Assembly (NCBI GenBank): GCA_031426815.1
Contig: JASJPG010000030.1
Span: 1-64,000 of the forward strand
From: PFJX01 sp031426815
Lineage (GTDB): Bacteria; Pseudomonadota; Gammaproteobacteria; Burkholderiales; Thiobacillaceae
DNA length: 64,000 nt
Reading direction: 5' to 3'
The translations under genes and the position numbers were made by a program. Shown here piece by piece: positions 23,846-32,788 of this stretch. Under the pieces are notes generated by a model. The model searched no databases. It saw nothing but the letters and a program-made list of their open reading frames with translations, and was not told where the DNA came from. Each line of letters starts with the position of its first letter. Position 1 is the stretch's first letter.

Positions 23846-25297
23846 CTAAATGATTTCCCCGTGCCACCCCAGGGGCGATAAACCATGCGCCAACGCGCCG
23901 GTTCGCAGTGCATTCAGAAAGTCCGCCGGGCCGGCGGCGTAGATGTCGGCGCGCACCAGATCGGGATGGTGCGCCAGGATGAATTGGGCCACTGCAGCAG
24001 GGCCGGACTCGAGTTGTATCGGCTGGTAAATGAAGTCGTCGAGTGCATCGGTCCAGGCGCGGCAAAGATTGTCCTGGTAATGGCCGACGCCGTCGGCGGC
24101 CCAGTACAGGTACATGGCTTCGGCGATTTCCAGCGACATGGCGTGTTGCACCAGGCTCTTGATCGGGGCGAAGCCGTCTTCCCAGGCGATGAACAATACC
24201 GGACGGCGCGAATCCAGCTTCATCACGAAATTGCCGTGCGGGCCGTTGATACGCACCAGATCCTCCTTGCGCAGGCTGTCGAACACCTTGCGCGAGAAAG
24301 CGCGGTTGTCGCGCTGGACATGAATTTCGATATGGCGGTCTTCGCACGGGCAACTGGCGATGTAGTAATCGCCCTCGGCTCCATCGACCGATAGCGTCAC
24401 GTGCTGTCCGGCCAGGAAGCGCAGACGCTGGCTGCGCGGCGCGGTGAGATGCAATGCAGCCATTTTTTCGTTGAGTTGCTCGACCGCCTTCACCTTGGTA
24501 GAAATCTCCTGCTCGGGAATGTCGTTCGCACCGGCTACCGTGGCTTCGATGACGACATCGGTAATTGCCGTGTAAGAACACAACAGGAAGGCACCATTGG
24601 CTTTTTCCGCATCCTTGAGCGTGAAATCATGCGGATGCACTTTCTTGACCTGACCGGAAACCAGACGCGCCTTGCATTCACCGCAATTGCCGTTGCTGCA
24701 GCCGTAATTGAGCGGAATACCGGCGCGCAAAGCGGCTTCCAGCAGCGTGTCGTTGCCCTCCACGAAAAATTCGTGGCCGGAAGGTTGTACGGTGACCTGG
24801 ACGGACATGATGCGCATCACGCTTTCTTGGGCCAGCAACGCCTGGGCTCGGGCGGCTTCGCTGGGGGCCGCGCCAAGCTCGTGCTTGAGCCATAGTTTGA
24901 GTCCGGCCACGGCATTCAGCGTCGCCGCGCCACCTGTATCCGACACGTCGTCGAGCTTGTCGCCGAGAAAATGCATGACCTCGCTGTAATGCCGCAGCAG
25001 CGTCTTGGTCGCGGCGAATTCCTTGCCCAACTCGAACAGGCGTTCCGCCAATACCTCTTTGTCCGGCAAGGCGCGCTCATAAACCCGCTTGCCGAAGGCT
25101 TTTTCCTTGATTTCCTGAACGCGACGGAATTCGCCGTCGTCCTCCCAGCGCACATCGGGGAACACGCGCAGCAGTTCGTCCATGTCGACCATGCCTTCGT
25201 AAGTCGACAATTCGCCTTTGAGGATCAAGCGTTGGATTTCGCTGCGTGGCTGGCCGACCAGTCGGGCGACGCGGGAGAGGGGCAGATAGTGCGACAT
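23846..25297 (-). CDS. 2Fe-2S ferredoxin-reductase with an extra N-terminal domain
   Basis: A 483-aa protein. Residues 1-45 look like a MerR/excisionase-type helix-turn-helix (LPLSRVARLVGQPRSEIQRL), followed by a helical segment to about 160. A plant-type ferredoxin domain (about 165-255) has Cys200, 205, 208 and 240 (CSNGNCGECK...LLC). An FAD/NAD(P) oxidoreductase module follows (about 260-483, FLAGQHVTLS, YYIASCP, and a GFAPIKSL nucleotide segment). The reductase half resembles CDP-6-deoxyglucoseen/phenol-hydroxylase reductases. It lies 126 bp upstream of sdhC on the same strand and is divergent from recJ. Substrate unknown; redox sensing or electron supply are both possible. Confidence 0.85.
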   Translation of the reverse strand: MSHYLPLSRVARLVGQPRSEIQRLILKGELSTYEGMVDMDELLRVFPDVRWEDDGEFRRVQEIKEKAFGKRVYERALPDKEVLAERLFELGKEFAATKTLLRHYSEVMHFLGDKLDDVSDTGGAATLNAVAGLKLWLKHELGAAPSEAARAQALLAQESVMRIMSVQVTVQPSGHEFFVEGNDTLLEAALRAGIPLNYGCSNGNCGECKARLVSGQVKKVHPHDFTLKDAEKANGAFLLCSYTAITDVVIEATVAGANDIPEQEISTKVKAVEQLNEKMAALHLTAPRSQRLRFLAGQHVTLSVDGAEGDYYIASCPCEDRHIEIHVQRDNRAFSRKVFDSLRKEDLVRINGPHGNFVMKLDSRRPVLFIAWEDGFAPIKSLVQHAMSLEIAEAMYLYWAADGVGHYQDNLCRAWTDALDDFIYQPIQLESGPAAVAQFILAHHPDLVRADIYAAGPADFLNALRTGALAHGLSPLGWHGEII

Positions 25298-25356
25298 GGG
25301 CCGAATGTTAGTCGCCGAATTCCTCGCCGCCAAACAGCGCCCTGTAATATTCGGAC

Positions 25357-27060
25357 ATGCTGAATCTCCAAATACGTCCCTACCCCGCCGACGCCCAGCG
25401 CGACCTGCAATCCGCCGGAATTTCCCCCCTCCTCGCCCGTCTCTATGCCGCCCGTGGCGTGACCGGCCCCGAGCAGTTGAAAAGCCGGTTGGCCGAGTTG
25501 CTGCCTTACGTCGGGATGAAGAACATCGAAGCGGCGGCCGCGCGTCTGGCTGACGCAATTGCGCGCGGCGAGCGGATGCTGATCGTCGGCGACTACGATG
25601 CCGACGGCGCCACCGCCAGCGCGGTCGCGATGACTGGTCTGGCGGCGCTCGGCGGCAAGGTCGATTACCTGGTGCCGAATCGCTTCGAGTACGGCTACGG
25701 GCTATCGCCGGAAATCGTGGCGCTGGCAGCAGAGCGCAAACCCGATCTTTTGATCACCGTCGATAACGGCATCGCGGCCCATGCCGGCATCGACGCGGCG
25801 CGCCAGTTGGGCATCGACGTGCTGGTCACCGACCATCACTTGCCCGGTGAGACGTTGCCGGATGCGTTGATCGTCAATCCCAACCAGCCCGGTTGCGCTT
25901 TTCCCAGCAAACATCTGGCCGGCGTCGGCGTGATGTTTTACGTGCTGCTGGCGTTGCGCGCCGAGTTGCGCAAACGCGGCGCATTCGGGACGGGTGCGGA
26001 GCCGAATCTGGGCGAATTGCTCGATCTGGTCGCGCTCGGCACGGTGGCCGACGTGGTGAAACTCGACGCGAACAATCGCTTGCTGGTGGCGCAAGGCCTG
26101 AAACGCATGCAGGACGGCCGCGCCCGCCCCGGCATCCAGGCGCTGTTCGCGGCGGCCGGGCGCAAAGCGGAAAAGGCCGGCGCCGAGGATCTGGGTTTCG
26201 TCGTCGGCCCGCGCCTGAACGCCGCCGGCCGTTTGGCCGACATGACCGTCGGCATCGAATGCCTGCTCGCCGACGACATGGCGCATGCGCTGCCGTTGGC
26301 ACGCGAACTCGATCAACTCAACCGCGCCCGGCGCGACATCGAGGCCGACATGCAGGATCAGGCGCTGGCCCTGCTCGACGGCATCAAGGTCGCCGACGGG
26401 GCCAGCCTGACGCTGTTCGATCCGGCCTGGCATCAGGGCGTGGTGGGGCTGCTGGCGTCGCGCCTGAAAGAGCGGCATCACCGCCCGACGATCATCTTTG
26501 CCGACGGCGGCGACGGCTTGCTGAAGGGCTCCGGCCGCGCCATTCCCGGCCTGCATCTGCGCGATGCGCTGGATGCGGTGGACCGGCGCGCGCCCGGCCT
26601 GATCCTGAAATTCGGCGGCCACGCGGCGGCGGCCGGGTTGACCATCCGACGCGAACGCTTCGATCAATTCAAGGCACTGTTCGAGGCGGTGGCGCAAGCC
26701 AGCCTGACTGCAGCCGATCTCACCCGCATCATCGAAACCGACGGCGAACTTGGTGCAGTGGAATTCACGCTGGAAAACGCACAGAGCCTGGCCGATACGG
26801 TCTGGGGACAGGGTTTTCCGACGCCGCTGTTCCAAGGCGAATTCAACGTGCAAAGCCAGCGCCTGGTCGGCGAAAAACACCTGAAATTACGGTTGAGCCA
26901 GCCCTACACGCCCAACGGCGGCATCAATGCCGATGCCATCCTGTTCTTCCAGGACGCACCGCTACCGGAGCGGATTCAGGCGGTGTATCGGCTGGAAGTG
27001 AATGAGTGGAACGGTAGTCGCAACCTGCAACTCAATCTGGCGCACTGGAGCGGAGTTTGA
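25357..27060 (+). CDS. recJ: Single-stranded-DNA exonuclease RecJ
   Basis: A 567-aa 5'-3' exonuclease of the DHH superfamily used in RecF-path recombination and mismatch repair. Metal motifs are DYDADGATAS, TVDNGIAAH, VTDHHLPG, and the DHHA1 part with GSGRAIPGLHLRDAL and KFGGHAAAAG. A C-terminal OB fold ends the protein. Typical length. Confidence 0.96.
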   Translation: MLNLQIRPYPADAQRDLQSAGISPLLARLYAARGVTGPEQLKSRLAELLPYVGMKNIEAAAARLADAIARGERMLIVGDYDADGATASAVAMTGLAALGGKVDYLVPNRFEYGYGLSPEIVALAAERKPDLLITVDNGIAAHAGIDAARQLGIDVLVTDHHLPGETLPDALIVNPNQPGCAFPSKHLAGVGVMFYVLLALRAELRKRGAFGTGAEPNLGELLDLVALGTVADVVKLDANNRLLVAQGLKRMQDGRARPGIQALFAAAGRKAEKAGAEDLGFVVGPRLNAAGRLADMTVGIECLLADDMAHALPLARELDQLNRARRDIEADMQDQALALLDGIKVADGASLTLFDPAWHQGVVGLLASRLKERHHRPTIIFADGGDGLLKGSGRAIPGLHLRDALDAVDRRAPGLILKFGGHAAAAGLTIRRERFDQFKALFEAVAQASLTAADLTRIIETDGELGAVEFTLENAQSLADTVWGQGFPTPLFQGEFNVQSQRLVGEKHLKLRLSQPYTPNGGINADAILFFQDAPLPERIQAVYRLEVNEWNGSRNLQLNLAHWSGV

Positions 27061-27119
27061 ATCGTCAAACTCGCCTTGGCTGGCGCTCGCGGAGGAGTTG
27101 TCGGGCATGAATGTCTCGG

Positions 27120-28190
27120 TTACTGGATGACGCCGCCGCCCAAACAGACATCGCCGTCATAAAGCACGACCGATTGGCCGGGCGTCACCGCCCACTGCGG
27201 ATGAGCGAAATACAAGTTCAGCGTCGTATCGTTCAGCGTTTGCACTTCGCAAGCGGCATCCTGCTGCCGGTAGCGCGTCTTTGCGCTGTAACGCCTGCCT
27301 GCTTCCGGCGGCGCACCGATCCAGCTCAGATCTGCCGCCTGCACGGCGTTGGAGAGCAGCAGCGGATGCTCGTGGCCTTGCACCACGATGAGTTCGTTGC
27401 GCGCCAGATTCTTGCCGGCGGCGAACCAGGGTTCGCCCTCTTCACCCCCTTTGACGCCGCCGATGCCGAGGCCCTTGCGCTGGCCCAGCGTATGGAACAT
27501 CAAGCCCTGATGCCGACCCATCAACTTGCCTTCCGGCGTCACCATGTCACCGGGCTGGATCGGCATGTAGCGCTGCAGAAATTCGCGGAAGGGGCGTTCT
27601 CCGATGAAACAGATGCCGGTGCTGTCCTTCTTTTCGGCGACGGGAATAGCGGCTTGCCTGGCCAGTTCGCGCACCTGAGGTTTTGGCAGATTGCCCAACG
27701 GAAACAGCGCGCGGGCGATCTGGTGCTGTTGCAACCTATACAGAAAGTAGCTCTGATCCTTGTTGGCATCGGCCGCTTTCAGCAGTTGCCGCGTCGGTGC
27801 TTCGCCTTCCAGGCGGGCGTAATGTCCAGTGGCGATGAAGTCGGCGCCCAAGGTCATGGCATGGTCGAGAAATGCCTTGAACTTGATTTCGGCATTGCAC
27901 AGCACATCTGGATTGGGCGTGCGGCCGGCCTGGTATTCGGCAAGAAAGTAGGCGAACACACGGTCCTGGTATTCGCGGCTGAAGTTGACCAGCTCCACCT
28001 CGATGCCGAGCACCTCGGCGATGGCCAGCACATCACGGTAATCCTGCGCGATCGGGCAATCCTCCTCCAGATCGTCGGCTTCCCAGTTCTTCATGAACAC
28101 GCCGATGACTTCATGCCCGGCTTGCCGCAACAGCCAGGCGGTGACGGCGGAATCGACGCCGCCGGAAAGGCCAACCACGATCTTGCTCAC
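27120..28190 (-). CDS. mnmA: tRNA-specific 2-thiouridylase MnmA
   Basis: A 356-aa enzyme that makes s2U34 in tRNA Lys, Glu and Gln. PP-loop GLSGGVDSAV, catalytic cysteines in NPDVLCNAEIKF and STGICFIGERPF, and a C-terminal barrel. Start is GTG at 28190, overlapping the stop of the Nudix gene (GTGA). An upstream in-frame extension to 28433 overlaps the Nudix gene and is not used. Confidence 0.96.
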   Translation of the reverse strand: MSKIVVGLSGGVDSAVTAWLLRQAGHEVIGVFMKNWEADDLEEDCPIAQDYRDVLAIAEVLGIEVELVNFSREYQDRVFAYFLAEYQAGRTPNPDVLCNAEIKFKAFLDHAMTLGADFIATGHYARLEGEAPTRQLLKAADANKDQSYFLYRLQQHQIARALFPLGNLPKPQVRELARQAAIPVAEKKDSTGICFIGERPFREFLQRYMPIQPGDMVTPEGKLMGRHQGLMFHTLGQRKGLGIGGVKGGEEGEPWFAAGKNLARNELIVVQGHEHPLLLSNAVQAADLSWIGAPPEAGRRYSAKTRYRQQDAACEVQTLNDTTLNLYFAHPQWAVTPGQSVVLYDGDVCLGGGVIQ

Positions 28191-28654
28191 AACGAATCCG
28201 CGAAATCCGTCAGCAAATCCAGCGAAAAACGGCGTCCGGTCAGGTAATCCGCCACGCATTGCTGCAGCAATGGGCTGCGATGACGCGGGCGGGTTTCGGC
28301 GATTTCGTCGAGCGACATCCAGACGGCTCGCAAGATGCCCTCGTCCAGGGCCGAAGTCGGGTCGAATCCGGTTACCTGGCCGGTGAAGGCGAAGCGCAGA
28401 TAGGTCCGTTGTGGCTTGCTGGGATGCCGCCAACGGTAGATGCCCAGCAGCGCCTCGGGTTCGAAGTGATGCGCGGTTTCCTCAAACGCCTCGCGCCGAA
28501 CTGCGTCAAGCAGGGATTCCCCTTCTTCCAGATGCCCGGCCGGTTGGTTGAACTTGATGCCGTCATCGGTGTGCTCTTCGACCAACAAGAATTTGCCGTC
28601 CTGCTCGATTACGGCGGCGACGACGACATGGGGTTTCCAGATTGTTTGGTTCAT
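28187..28654 (-). CDS. nudJ: Nudix hydrolase NudJ-like
   Basis: A 155-aa protein starting KPHVVVAAVIEQDGKFLLVE after MNQTIW, very like E. coli NudJ (MFKPHVTVACVV). The Nudix box is GHLEEGESLLDAVRREAFEE, then T. NudJ hydrolyses the thiamine precursor HMP-PP and nucleoside tri/diphosphates. Coupling to mnmA is seen in many Proteobacteria. Start overlaps the stop of the DUF2442 gene by 4 bp. Confidence 0.9.
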   Translation of the reverse strand: MNQTIWKPHVVVAAVIEQDGKFLLVEEHTDDGIKFNQPAGHLEEGESLLDAVRREAFEETAHHFEPEALLGIYRWRHPSKPQRTYLRFAFTGQVTGFDPTSALDEGILRAVWMSLDEIAETRPRHRSPLLQQCVADYLTGRRFSLDLLTDFADSL

Positions 28655-28908
28655 GCCGCGTTCTTTTCGCGTTCCAGCACCCTGCTTTCGAGATACAGGG
28701 TATCCGGGCAAAAATCCTCTGCATGTGGCCATGTCACGGTACCGTGATGGGCCTGCCCGCGAAGGAAATACGGCATGTCACGCAACACCTGGAAAACCGG
28801 GTAGTCGAGATAAGGTCGAACATCAAATTGACGTTTTTCACCATTATCAAACGTCAATATCATGCTGTGATCGGCATGGCACTCAACGTGTGTGACACGT
28901 GGATTCAT
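28651..28908 (-). CDS. DUF2442 family protein
   Basis: An 85-aa protein. After MNPRVTHVECHADHSMILTF comes a GEKRQFDVRPYLDYPVFQVL core typical of DUF2442. The ATG at 28908 is used; a start at 28950 would overlap the DUF4160 gene. DUF2442 genes often pair with DUF4160 genes, and the pair has been suggested to be toxin-antitoxin-like (family-level knowledge, not proven here). It couples directly into nudJ. Confidence 0.82.
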   Translation of the reverse strand: MNPRVTHVECHADHSMILTFDNGEKRQFDVRPYLDYPVFQVLRDMPYFLRGQAHHGTVTWPHAEDFCPDTLYLESRVLEREKNAA

Positions 28909-28933
28909 ATCTTTTTCCTGAAAGTAATCAGCG

Positions 28934-29203
28934 TCAGCGTAATGGGTCAATTTTGAAGATGCCCTGGCCTTTGCTTGCCAATGCCCAATCCGCCATCAAT
29001 TCTTCCTGGTGGATCTCTATCCATGCCGCCAGCAACTTTGCTTTTGAGGACGGCAGGCTACCTTCCAGGTACTCGCCACCAGGGATGGCGATGATGCATT
29101 CATTGCCTTGGTACTCGACATGGATGTGGGGCAAGTGATGTTGCTTGGTATCTAGAAAATACATGTAGACAATCAAGCCGTAGAACATGCTGACGACAGG
29201 CAT
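28934..29203 (-). CDS. DUF4160 family protein
   Basis: An 89-aa protein. MPVVSMFYGLIVYMYFLDTK is followed by HHLPHIHVEYQGNECIIAI, the DUF4160 hallmark. The ATG at 29203 has AAAGGAG upstream. It lies 25 bp before the DUF2442 gene, and the two are inserted between rimO and nudJ-mnmA. Function uncertain. Confidence 0.83.
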   Translation of the reverse strand: MPVVSMFYGLIVYMYFLDTKQHHLPHIHVEYQGNECIIAIPGGEYLEGSLPSSKAKLLAAWIEIHQEELMADWALASKGQGIFKIDPLR

Positions 29204-29229
29204 CGGTGCTCCTTTCAAAGCAAGCCAGG

Positions 29230-30543
29230 CTAAACCGGCTTACCCCACAAATCATAGTCGTCCGAACGGGTAATTTTCACCTTCACGAAATCCCCGACCT
29301 GAATGCCTTCACCTTGCGCGATATGCACCACACCATCGATTTCCGGCGCGTCGGCATAGGTGCGCCCGACCGCGCGGCGGCCATCGGCTTCGTCGATCAG
29401 CACGGTCATTTCCGTGCCGCGTCGGGATCTCAGTTTTTCCGCGCTGATATCGGCTTGCACATCCATGAAGCGGGCCAGGCGGTCGTGCTTGATGTCTTCA
29501 TCGACCGGATCGGGCAGGTCGTTGGCGGCGGCGCCGTCGACGGCGGAATAGGGAAATGCCCCGACGCGATCCAGTTTGGCGGCTTGCAGGAAGTGGATCA
29601 GTTCGCCGAAATCGTCTTCCGTTTCACCCGGGAAACCGGTGATGAAAGTGCTGCGAATCACGATGTCGGGACAGATCTCGCGCCATTTTTCGATGCGGCG
29701 CAGCGTGTTCTCGGCATGTGCCGGCCGCTTCATGGCTTTCAGGATACGGTGGCTGGCATGCTGGAACGGAATGTCGAGATACGGCAACACCTTGCCTTCA
29801 GCCATCAACGGCAGCACATCATCGACGCTGGGATACGGATAGACGTAATGCAGGCGCACCCAGATGCCGAGTTTGGCCAGTTCCTGCACCAGTTCCAGCA
29901 TGCGGGTTTTCACTGGACGGCCATTGTGAAAGCCAAGGCGATACTTTAAGTCAACGCCATAAGCACTTGTATCTTGAGAAATAATCAGTAATTCACGGAC
30001 ACCGGCTTTGGCCAGGGCCTCCGCTTCGGTCAGGACATCGCCGATGGGCCGCGAAACCAGATCGCCGCGCAGGCTGGGGATGATGCAGAAGGTGCAGCGG
30101 TGATTGCAGCCTTCGGATATTTTCAGGTAAGCGTAGTGGCGCGGAGTCAGCTTCAAGCCGCCGGGCGGCACCAGATCGGCGAACGGATCGTGCGGTTTCG
30201 GCAGGTGGGCATGGACATGGCCCATGACTTCTTCTGCCGCATGCGGGCCGGTAATCGCCAGCACTTGCGGATGCGCATCCATGATCACGCTTTCACGCGC
30301 CCCCAGACAGCCGGTCACCAGCACCTTGCCGTTCTCGCGCAATGCCTCGCCGATCGCATCCAGACTTTCTTCCACCGCGGCGTCGATGAAGCCGCAGGTA
30401 TTGACCACGACCAGATCGGCGTCCTGGTAGGTGGGAACGATCAGATACCCCTCGGCGCGTAGCTGGGTCAGGATGCGTTCGGAATCGAAGGTGTTTTTCG
30501 GACAGCCGAGAGACGCGAAAGCAATTTTGGGAATGCTAGTCAT
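29230..30543 (-). CDS. rimO: Ribosomal protein S12 methylthiotransferase RimO
   Basis: A 437-aa radical-SAM enzyme that adds a methylthio group to Asp89 of S12. The N-terminal MTTase domain (SLGCPKNTFDSERI, VNTCGFI, TGCLGARE) holds one cluster. The radical-SAM motif is CNHRCTFC (EGCNHRCTFCIIPSLRG). A C-terminal TRAM domain binds RNA or protein. Confidence 0.96.
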   Translation of the reverse strand: MTSIPKIAFASLGCPKNTFDSERILTQLRAEGYLIVPTYQDADLVVVNTCGFIDAAVEESLDAIGEALRENGKVLVTGCLGARESVIMDAHPQVLAITGPHAAEEVMGHVHAHLPKPHDPFADLVPPGGLKLTPRHYAYLKISEGCNHRCTFCIIPSLRGDLVSRPIGDVLTEAEALAKAGVRELLIISQDTSAYGVDLKYRLGFHNGRPVKTRMLELVQELAKLGIWVRLHYVYPYPSVDDVLPLMAEGKVLPYLDIPFQHASHRILKAMKRPAHAENTLRRIEKWREICPDIVIRSTFITGFPGETEDDFGELIHFLQAAKLDRVGAFPYSAVDGAAANDLPDPVDEDIKHDRLARFMDVQADISAEKLRSRRGTEMTVLIDEADGRRAVGRTYADAPEIDGVVHIAQGEGIQVGDFVKVKITRSDDYDLWGKPV

Positions 30544-30707
30544 ATAAGGAGGCTATTCTTTTGGCGGCACGAGCAGTCGACTCGTTTGAGCCAAGCAAGC
30601 TTGTATGGGGGTATTGGTCACCCGGTGAATGGGGCCCCGTGGCGATTCAGCTGAATACCAGCTTGGCCCTCATCACGGCATGGGCACTGAATGATGCATT
30701 ATCTGGG
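30544..30707. other. Gap between rimO and the polysaccharide cluster
   Basis: 164 bp with no recognisable gene. An open frame across it on the + strand (30561-30836) runs into the priming-transferase gene antisense and has no known family. It marks the left border of the polysaccharide cluster. Confidence 0.5.
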
Positions 30708-31760
30708 CTAATCACTCGATTTCATGCGCAGCGGCATAATCAGACGCATCAGTTTCCATGCATGCTGCACACCGGCAAAATAAATGGCAAAAATCACGAG
30801 GAAACCGTAGAACAACACCCTATTAGGTACTCCTAAACGCCAGCCAATGAATCCGACCAGGCCAAACATCAGCGCGCAAAGCAAGATAAATCGCACGACC
30901 TGACATTCGCTATACCCGACCTGTAACAGGATATGGTGGAGATGGTCACGGCCGGGGTGAAATGGATTTTTACCCTTCAGTACGCGGCGCAGCATCAGAC
31001 TCACCGTATCCAAGAGTGGAAAGGCAAAAAACCACAACACGGCGGCCGGCCGGAGCGAACTGGACTCGTTTTGAGTGAGTGTGATAGCTGCCAGACTTAG
31101 CAGAAAACCAAGCATCAGACTACCGGAATCTCCCATGAAAACCTTTGCACGTTGCTGCCAAGGAAAACGCATGTTGAAGAACAAGAAACCGATCAACGCA
31201 CCTCCAAGAATGAGCAAGGCATCGAGCTCACGCGGCATGCCAACCAAATAGGCGGCAGCGGCAAGGAAGCCGGTAGCGATCAAGGCCAGTCCACCAGCCA
31301 AGCCATCCAAACCGTCGGAAAGATTGATCGCGTTGGCCATCCCCACGACCGCAAATACCGTCATCGGAATGGACAGAACACCTAGAGTGACAAGACCATA
31401 ACCGAACAAATTCCCAAGTTGCGAAAGCTGCACTCCGGTAAACAAAGCCACGATCAACACGGCAGTTGCCTGCCCAGCAAAACGGAAAGTCACCGACAGC
31501 CCCTTCCAGTCGTCTATGAAACCGACCAGGACAACCAAAAGCGTGCTGACAAAGAAGGCCCAGAAAAAGTCTTCATTTCCGAACTGCCATACCGCGCCAA
31601 TCCCAATAGCGATCGACATGGCCAAACCACCAACCAACGGGATAGAGCCCTGGTGCTTCTTGCGCTGGTCGGGATGGTCCAACAAACCATAACCATGCGC
31701 CAACCACATCAAGACCGGTGTAGCCAATAAAGTCAGCATCAAACTCAAAAACAGATACAT
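30708..31760 (-). CDS. WecA/MraY-type sugar-phosphate transferase (priming enzyme)
   Basis: A 350-aa membrane protein with about ten helices. It has the family motifs LVGFIDDWKGLS, NLSDGLDGLAGG (Asp pairs for Mg) and HPGRDHLHHIL. Such enzymes put HexNAc-1-phosphate on undecaprenyl phosphate to begin O-antigen or enterobacterial-common-antigen type polymers. It is WecA-like by the HIHH-type C-terminal motif rather than MraY, as no mur genes are near. It is the last gene of the cluster in transcription order. Confidence 0.92.
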   Translation of the reverse strand: MYLFLSLMLTLLATPVLMWLAHGYGLLDHPDQRKKHQGSIPLVGGLAMSIAIGIGAVWQFGNEDFFWAFFVSTLLVVLVGFIDDWKGLSVTFRFAGQATAVLIVALFTGVQLSQLGNLFGYGLVTLGVLSIPMTVFAVVGMANAINLSDGLDGLAGGLALIATGFLAAAAYLVGMPRELDALLILGGALIGFLFFNMRFPWQQRAKVFMGDSGSLMLGFLLSLAAITLTQNESSSLRPAAVLWFFAFPLLDTVSLMLRRVLKGKNPFHPGRDHLHHILLQVGYSECQVVRFILLCALMFGLVGFIGWRLGVPNRVLFYGFLVIFAIYFAGVQHAWKLMRLIMPLRMKSSD

Positions 31761-32011
31761 CTACTTGTATCTCCGAACAGCTCTTCTGCAAAGAAGAAGC
31801 ACCACTTTACGAAACAACTGAAAAATTTGTCGTCCCCAATCATGCACACTGATGATGCTGTGACTTGTTGATTACAGATATGCCTCTGGGTCATCGACAT
31901 CGTTCCATCCAAGCGTCAATTATACAGAGGCAACACTAACGATCCGGCGAAAAGGTAGAACGGTCATACCAGTGGTGCGAGTCCTTAGCCGCTTCTACAT
32001 CCCGACACGGA

Positions 32012-32788
32012 TCAGGCTTTGTGACGCGTGCAGCGTTTCTGAAACGCTGCACGAAGCGCGTCCAACAGAAATATTGGCGCGGAAACAAACATTCGCCGCC
32101 ACAAACGCCTGGGTTGCTGTACCAATCGCGGCAACCACTCCAGCCCCAAGCGTTGAAATACTGGATGTGAACGTTTCACCCGCCCGGTGTAAAAATCGAA
32201 TACCGCACCGATCGCACCCGCGAACTTAACTTTCAACCGGGCACGATTCTCATGAATCCACTTCTCCTGCTTCGGCGCAGTCATCCCCACCCACAAAACG
32301 TCGGGTTCAACGGCGTTGATCGCATTGACCATCTCATCAAGCTCAGCGGTGGAATAGATTGGCTTGAACGGCGGCGAATACGTTCCAGCGACCTTGAGAT
32401 TGGGGTAATCAACCGCCATACGCTGGCGCATCAGAGTTAAAGTTTCCTCGGTCGAACCCAAAAAAAACACACTGTAGTTACCCTCCAGGTTCAGCGTACT
32501 CAGCACGCCATGGAAAATATCGCTACCAGTGACGCGTTGCCGAATCCTTCCGCCCAGAATTCTTGATGCCCAAACGACACCAACCCCATCGGGGATCAGC
32601 CAGTCCGCAGCATGGAGTGCTTGTGAGAATGCGACATCCTTCAATGCAACAGCATAAGAATGAGGATTGATGCACGCCAGCCAACGACAGGTTTGACCAG
32701 CCTCAAACGAAGACTTGATGTTGCTCAGGCAAGCAAGCTCACCTTCAGCGTAGACCTGATAACTCAGTATGGTTTCATTCATTGTCAT
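32012..32788 (-). CDS. WecG/TagA/CpsF family glycosyltransferase
   Basis: A 258-aa GT26 enzyme that usually adds the second sugar to a lipid-linked primer. The motifs are WLIPDGVGVVWASRILGG, RVTGSDIF and LWVGMTAPKQEKWIHENR. ATG at 32788 overlaps the GT4 stop (ATGA). Together with the WecA-like gene it forms the priming pair. A perfect 13-bp palindrome covers its last codons. The 251 bp between it and the WecA-like gene hold nothing I recognise. Confidence 0.92.
   Translation of the reverse strand: MTMNETILSYQVYAEGELACLSNIKSSFEAGQTCRWLACINPHSYAVALKDVAFSQALHAADWLIPDGVGVVWASRILGGRIRQRVTGSDIFHGVLSTLNLEGNYSVFFLGSTEETLTLMRQRMAVDYPNLKVAGTYSPPFKPIYSTAELDEMVNAINAVEPDVLWVGMTAPKQEKWIHENRARLKVKFAGAIGAVFDFYTGRVKRSHPVFQRLGLEWLPRLVQQPRRLWRRMFVSAPIFLLDALRAAFQKRCTRHKA
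32027..32053. repeat. Perfect 13-bp inverted repeat at the 3' end of the wecG-like gene
   Basis: cgtgcagcgtttc (32027-32039), t, gaaacgctgcacg (32041-32053). It overlaps the last codons. No T-run follows on the - strand, so it is not a classical terminator. Confidence 0.6.

Noticed and set aside
27061..27119. REP-like element between recJ and mnmA
   Set aside because: cgccttggctggcg followed by ggaggag only loosely resembles the gtaggagc element; the core is not preserved.
30561..30836. 91-codon + strand open frame right of rimO
   Set aside because: TTG start, overlaps the priming transferase antisense, no known domain.
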